64,000 bases of DNA from the NCBI GenBank assembly GCA_946699065.1, contig CAMPDV010000219.1, positions 1 to 64,000 of the forward strand. Reading direction: 5' to 3'. Under the pieces are notes generated by a model. The model had not been told where the DNA came from and made no database searches. It saw only the letters and a program-made list of their open reading frames with translations. Source of the stretch: Loxodes magnus. Lineage: Eukaryota; Ciliophora; Karyorelictea; Loxodida; Loxodidae. A program made the translations under genes and the position numbers. Shown here one piece after another: positions 60,145-64,000 of the stretch; the first letter of the stretch is position 1, and the number at the start of each line of letters is the position of its first letter.

Positions 60145-61864
60145 ATATAAACTAGTCGTACCTAATAGTACCTAGTTATAGCGAGAAAAAGTACCCATTA
60201 TTACCTAGTCATAACGAGAAATAGTACCTAATAGTACCTAGTAGTAGTACCTAGTGGAACTTAGTCGTACCAAGTTGTACCGAGAAGTTTTACCTAGTAG
60301 AACTTAGTCGTACCAAGTTGTACCGAGAAGTTTTACCTAGTAGAACTTAGTCGTACCTAGTTGTACCAAGAAATTGTACCTAATAGTACATAGTCGTACC
60401 TATTAGTACATAGTTATAACGAGAAATAGTACTTATTAATACCTATTCGTACCGAGTAATAGTACCTAGTAGAACTTAGTCGTACCTAGTTGTACCTAGT
60501 AGAACCTAGTCGCACCTATTTGTACCTAGTTGAAACGAGAAATATTACCTATTAGTACCTAGTTGTAACGAGTAGTAGTACCTAATTGAACCTAGTCGTA
60601 CCTAGTTGTACCAAGAAGTTGTACCTAATAGTACATAGTCGTACCTATTAGTACATAGTTATAACGACAAAAAGTACCCATTAGTACCTATTCGTACCGA
60701 GTAATAGTACCTAGTAGAACTTAGTCGTACCTAGTTGTACCGAGTATCAACATAGTCGTATATATTAGTACCTAGTTATTACGAGAAATATTACCTATTA
60801 GTAACTCGTTGTTACGAGTAGTAGTACCTATTTGAACATAGTCGTACCTAGTCGTACCTAATATAAACTAGTCGTACCTAATAGTACCTAGTTATAGCGA
60901 GAAAAAGTACCCATTATTACCTAGTCATAACGAGAAATAGTACCTAATAGTACCTAGTAGTAGTACCTAGTTGAACTTAGTCGTACCAAGTTGTACCGAG
61001 AAGTTTTACCTAGTAGAACCTAGTCGTACCTATTTGTACCTAGTTGAAATGAGAAATATTACCTATTAGTACCTAGTTGTAACGAGTAGTAGTACCTAAT
61101 TGAACCTAGTCGTACCTAGTTGTACCAAGAAGTTGTACCTAGTAGAACATAGTCGTACCTATTAGTACCTAGTTATAACGAGAAATAGTGCTTATTAATA
61201 CCTATTCGTACCGAGAAGTTTTACCTAGTAGAACCTAGTCGTACCTATTAGTACCTAGTAGAACCTAGTCGTACCTATTTGTACCTAGTTGAAATGAGAA
61301 ATATTACCTATTAGTACCTAGTTGTAACGAGTAGTAGTACCTAATTGAACCTAGTCGTACCTAGTTGTACCAAGAAGTTGTACCTAGTAGAACATAGTCG
61401 TACCTATTAGTACCTAGTTATAACGAGAAATAGTACTTATTAATACCTATTCGTACCGAGTAATAGTACCTAGTAGAACTTAGTCGTACCTAGTTGTACC
61501 TAGTAGAACCTAGTCGTACCTATTTGTACCTAGTTGAAACGAGAAATATTACCTATTAGTACCTAGTTGTAACGAGTAGTAGTACCTAATTGAACCTAGT
61601 CGTACCTAGTTGTACCAAGAAGTTGTACCTAATAGTACATAGTCGTACCTATTAGTACCTAGTTATAACGACAAAAAGTACCCATTAGTACCTATTCGTA
61701 CCGAGTAATAGTACCTAGTAGAACTTAGTCGTACCTAGTTGTACCGAGTATCAACATAGTCGTATATATTAGTACCTAGTTATTACGAGAAATATTACCT
61801 ATTAGTAACTCGTTGTTACGAGTAGTAGTACCTATTTGAACATAGTCGTACCTAGTCGTACCTA
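60145..61864. repeat. 1,720-bp HOR (716+1004 bp), copy 1
   Basis: Recurs at 61865 with shared rare variants TCGCACC, AATAGTGCTTATT (61,190 and 62,910, exactly 1,720 bp apart) and AGAAATTGTACC. This is the newest-looking HOR in region 7. Confidence 0.9.
61044..61778. repeat. 245-bp tandem triplication
   Basis: TTGAAATGAG at 61,044, TTGAAATGAG at 61,289 and TTGAAACGAG at 61,534 mark three tandem blocks 245 bp apart. The first has AGTGCTTATT followed by CCGAGAAGTTTTACC, while the others have the usual CCGAGTAATAG module, so the first two blocks are not identical. Confidence 0.86.
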
Positions 61865-63617
61865 ATATAAACTAGTCGTACCTAATAGTACCTAGTTATA
61901 GCGAGAAAAAGTACCCATTATTACCTAGTCATAACGAGAAATAGTACCTAATAGTACCTAGTAGTAGTACCTAGTGGAACTTAGTCGTACCAAGTTGTAC
62001 CGAGAAGTTTTACCTAGTAGAACTTAGTCGTACCAAGTTGTACCGAGAAGTTTTACCTAGTAGAACTTAGTCGTACCTAGTTGTACCAAGAAATTGTACC
62101 TAATAGTACATAGTCGTACCTATTAGTACATAGTTATAACGAGAAATAGTACTTATTAATACCTATTCGTACCGAGTAATAGTACCTAGTAGAACTTAGT
62201 CGTACCTAGTTGTACCTAGTAGAACCTAGTCGCACCTATTTGTACCTAGTTGAAACGAGAAATATTACCTATTAGTACCTAGTTGTAACGAGTAGTAGTA
62301 CCTAATTGAACCTAGTCGTACCTAGTTGTACCAAGAAGTTGTACCTAATAGTACATAGTCGTACCTATTAGTACCTAGTTATAACGAGAAAAAGTACCCA
62401 TTAGTACCTATTCGTACCGAGTAATAGTACCTAGTAGAACTTAGTCGTACCTAGTTGTACCGAGTATCAACATAGTCGTATATATTAGTACCTAGTTATT
62501 ACGAGAAATATTACCTATTAGTAACTCGTTGTTACGAGTAGTAGTACCTATTTGAACATAGTCGTACCTAGTCGTACCTAATATAAACTAGTCGTACCTA
62601 ATAGTACCTAGTTATAGCGAGAAAAAGTACCCATTATTACCTAGTCATAACGAGAAATAGTACCTAATAGTACCTAGTAGTAGTACCTAGTTGAACTTAG
62701 TCGTACCAAGTTGTACCGAGAAGTTTTACCTAGTAGAACCTAGTCGTACCTATTTGTACCTAGTTGAAATGAGAAATATTACCTATTAGTACCTAGTTGT
62801 AACGAGTAGTAGTACCTAATTGAACCTAGTCGTACCTAGTTGTACCAAGAAGTTGTACCTAGTAGAACATAGTCGTACCTATTAGTACCTAGTTATAACG
62901 AGAAATAGTGCTTATTAATACCTATTCGTACCGAGAAGTTTTACCTAGTAGAACCTAGTCGTACCTATTAGTACCTAGTAGAACCTAGTCGTACCTATTT
63001 GTACCTAGTTGAAATGAGAAATATTACCTATTAGTACCTAGTTGTAACGAGTAGTAGTACCTAATTGAACCTAGTCGTACCTAGTTGTACCAAGAAGTTG
63101 TACCTAGTAGAACATAGTCGTACCTATTAGTACCTAGTTATAACGAGAAATAGTACTTATTAATACCTATTCGTACCGAGTAATAGTACCTAGTAGAACT
63201 TAGTCGTACCTAGTTGTACCTAGTAGAACCTAGTCGTACCTATTTGTACCTAGTTGAAACGAGAAATATTACCTATTTGTACCTAGTTGAAACGAGAAAT
63301 ATTACCTATTAGTACCTAGTTGTAACGAGTAGTAGTACCTAATTGAACCTAGTCGTACCTAGTTGTACCAAGAAGTTGTACCTAATAGTACATAGTCGTA
63401 CCTATTAGTACCTAGTTATAACGACAAAAAGTACCCATTAGTACCTATTCGTACCGAGTAATAGTACCTAGTAGAACTTAGTCGTACCTAGTTGTACCGA
63501 GTATCAACATAGTCGTATATATTAGTACCTAGTTATTACGAGAAATATTACCTATTAGTAACTCGTTGTTACGAGTAGTAGTACCTATTTGAACATAGTC
63601 GTACCTAGTCGTACCTA
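61865..63617. repeat. 1,720-bp HOR, copy 2 (1,753 bp with a 33-bp insertion)
   Basis: Landmarks 61865, 62581 and 63618 (716 and 1037). It matches copy 1 at +1,720 bp. The extra 33 bp is the tandem duplication at 63,241. Three 245-bp blocks are at 62,764, 63,009 and 63,254. Confidence 0.9.
63241..63306. repeat. 33-bp local tandem duplication (10+10+13)
   Basis: TATTTGTACC followed by TAGTTGAAACGAGAAATATTACC occurs twice, at 63,241 and 63,274. It is one full 33-bp module and accounts for 1037 versus 1004 bp. Confidence 0.92.
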
Positions 63618-64000
63618 ATATAAACTAGTCGTACCTAATAGTACCTAGTTATAGCGAGAAAAAGTACCCATTATTACCTAGTCATAACGAGAAATAGTAC
63701 CTAATAGTACCTAGTAGTAGTTACTAGTTGAACTTAGTCGTACCAAGTTGTACCGAGAAGTTTTACCTAGTAGAACCTAGTCGTACCTATTTGTACCTAG
63801 TTGAAATGAGAAATATTACCTATTAGTACCTAGTTATAACGAGAAATAGTGCTTATTAATACCTATTCGTACCGAGAAGTTTTACCTAGTAGAACCTAGT
63901 CGTACCTATTAGTACCTAGTAGAACCTAGTCGTACCTATTTGTACCTAGTTGAAACGAGAAATATTACCTATTAGTACCTAGTTGTAACGAGTAGTAGTA
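63618..64000. repeat. Partial unit at the right edge with a 96-bp internal deletion
   Basis: The landmark unit resembles 62581 (AGTTGAAC type, with TAGTTACTAG replacing TAGTACCTAG at 63,718). AATAGTGCTTATT comes 96 bp earlier than in 62581. The lost stretch ran between two occurrences of CCTATTAGTACCTAGTT and equals seven 10-bp and two 13-bp units. The array continues past 64,000. Confidence 0.85.

Larger units (their letters stand above)
59525..61864. repeat. 2,212-bp HOR copy 2 passing into the 1,720-bp HOR
   Basis: Landmarks 59525, 60145, 60861 and 61865 (620, 716, 1004). The first two units match 57313 and 57933 at +2,212 bp. The third is 1004 instead of 876 bp, with three 245-bp blocks and no 117-bp module. 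The rare TCGCACCTATTTG near 60,512 is shared with 62,232. Confidence 0.86.
1..64000. repeat. Satellite DNA array of 10-bp and 13-bp units, spanning the whole window
   Basis: Every line of the window is made of the same short units in head-to-tail order. The 10-bp unit is GTACCTAGTC or GTACCTAGTT, with degenerate forms such as GTACCTATTA, GTACCTAATA, GAACTTAGTC and GTACTTATTA. The 13-bp unit is GTACCGAGAAGTT, GTACCGAGTAATA, ATAACGAGAAATA or GTACCTAGTAGTA. A frequent order is 10+10+13, a 33-bp sub-period. A rare 11-bp form occurs in the GCAACATAGTC element. No segment is inverted and no foreign sequence interrupts the array at either window edge, so it extends beyond both. This organisation is known for eukaryotic heterochromatic satellites. 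The family is not one I recognise, and its chromosomal position is inference. Confidence 0.97.
1..64000. other. No coding sequence, RNA gene, transposon or unique sequence found
   Basis: I read both strands for open frames, tRNA or rRNA signatures, transposon ends and CRISPR-type repeats with unique spacers, and found none. Nearly every unit contains TAG on the plus strand and CTA (TAG on the minus strand). Because 10 and 13 both leave remainder 1 on division by 3, a stop in a fixed unit position falls in all three frames within three units, about 30-33 bp. There are no runs of N. Every stretch longer than 300 bases therefore holds satellite repeats only. Confidence 0.93.
46462..64000. repeat. 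Region 7: distinct satellite subfamily with 716/620/876/1004-bp units
   Basis: Landmarks lie at 46462, 47178, 47861, 48416, 48940, 49656, 50317, 50744, 51437, 52057, 52773, 53393, 54109, 54985, 55413, 55937, 56653, 57313, 57933, 58649, 59525, 60145, 60861, 61865, 62581 and 63618. All carry AATAGTACC and TATAGCGAG. The AATGG and TATAGAGAG forms, common up to the 46017 unit, disappear. New variants appear: ACGACAAAAAG, CCCATTAGTACC, TTGAAATGAG, AGTGGAACTTAG, GTATCAACATAG, TTATTGCGAG and TAATTATTAA. Confidence 0.92.

Noticed and set aside
1-64000. CRISPR-like regular repeats
   Set aside because: Repeats are directly adjacent words without unique spacers. The spacing is a continuous satellite, and no cas-like gene can exist here.
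1-64000. Telomeric repeat (CCTAA or CCCTAAA type), suggested by frequent CCTAAT and CCTAAA
   Set aside because: CCTAA occurs singly inside GTACCTAATA words and never as a tandem 5-7-bp run.
1-64000. CENP-B-box-like site
   Set aside because: The box needs TTCG and CGGG elements at fixed spacing. TTCGTACC occurs, but no CGGG was seen anywhere.
1-64000. Promoter TATA elements at GTATATATTAG
   Set aside because: This is a degenerate word repeated about once per unit, with no gene, no initiator context and no unique sequence. AT-rich words arise readily from this satellite.
1-64000. Phased A-tract bent DNA
   Set aside because: The only A-tract is AGAAAAAG, about once per unit (plus CGACAAAAAG in region 7). 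It is not repeated at helical spacing.
1-64000. Tandem-repeat protein gene (repeat-rich surface or silk-like protein)
   Set aside because: Word lengths shift the frame by one each time and CTAG puts stops on both strands, so no long frame survives.

Overview
The whole 64 kb window is one uninterrupted, single-orientation array of satellite DNA. I found no gene, RNA, mobile element, gap or unique-sequence island. The DNA is built almost entirely from 10-bp units of the form GTACCTAGTY (Y = C or T, often degenerated to GTACCTATTA, GAACTTAGTC, TTACCTATTA and similar) and 13-bp units (for example GTACCGAGAAGTT, GTACCGAGTAATA, ATAACGAGAAATA). They are commonly arranged 10+10+13, which gives a 33-bp sub-period. 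Both lengths leave remainder 1 when divided by 3 and most units carry CTAG, so stop codons rotate through all frames on both strands and nothing long can be translated.

The array points to constitutive heterochromatin of a eukaryote (centromeric, pericentromeric, subtelomeric or sex-chromosomal). I do not recognise the family and cannot name the lineage. A once-per-unit landmark, ATAAACTAGT, occurs about 108 times by my hand count, spaced 427 to 1037 bp. It lets the array be divided into large units (about 455, 586, 600, 716, 832, 876 and 1004 bp) and into mosaic higher-order repeats (HORs).

Layout: (1) 1-10,310, an irregular region holding three copies of a ~2.1 kb segment, two of them extending to ~3.1 kb. 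(2) 10,311-20,556, a 2,783-bp HOR, with two copies of exactly equal length, a third with a 264-bp deletion and a fourth with an extra unit. (3) 20,557-26,859, a 2,171-2,175-bp HOR in 2.7 copies with one chimeric unit. (4) 26,860-28,207, a short transition of ordinary units. (5) 28,208-34,662, a ~3.05 kb segment present twice at 3,394-bp spacing. (6) 34,663-46,461, units of 829-832 bp and then alternating 600/455-bp units (1,055-bp and 2,565-bp HORs). (7) 46,462-64,000, a clearly different subfamily with 716-, 620-, 876- and 1004-bp units in HORs of 1,336, 2,212 and 1,720 bp.

Nothing here works as a gene system. What the sequence records is repeated unequal exchange and amplification at several nested scales: decamers, 33/43/106/117/245-bp local duplications, 0.45-1.0 kb units and 1-3.4 kb HORs. 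Small length changes fall on whole 10- or 13-bp units. Private variants mark which blocks were amplified together and show a sharp subfamily boundary near 46.4 kb. All positions and spacings were read by hand, and HOR edges are good to roughly 10-30 bp.
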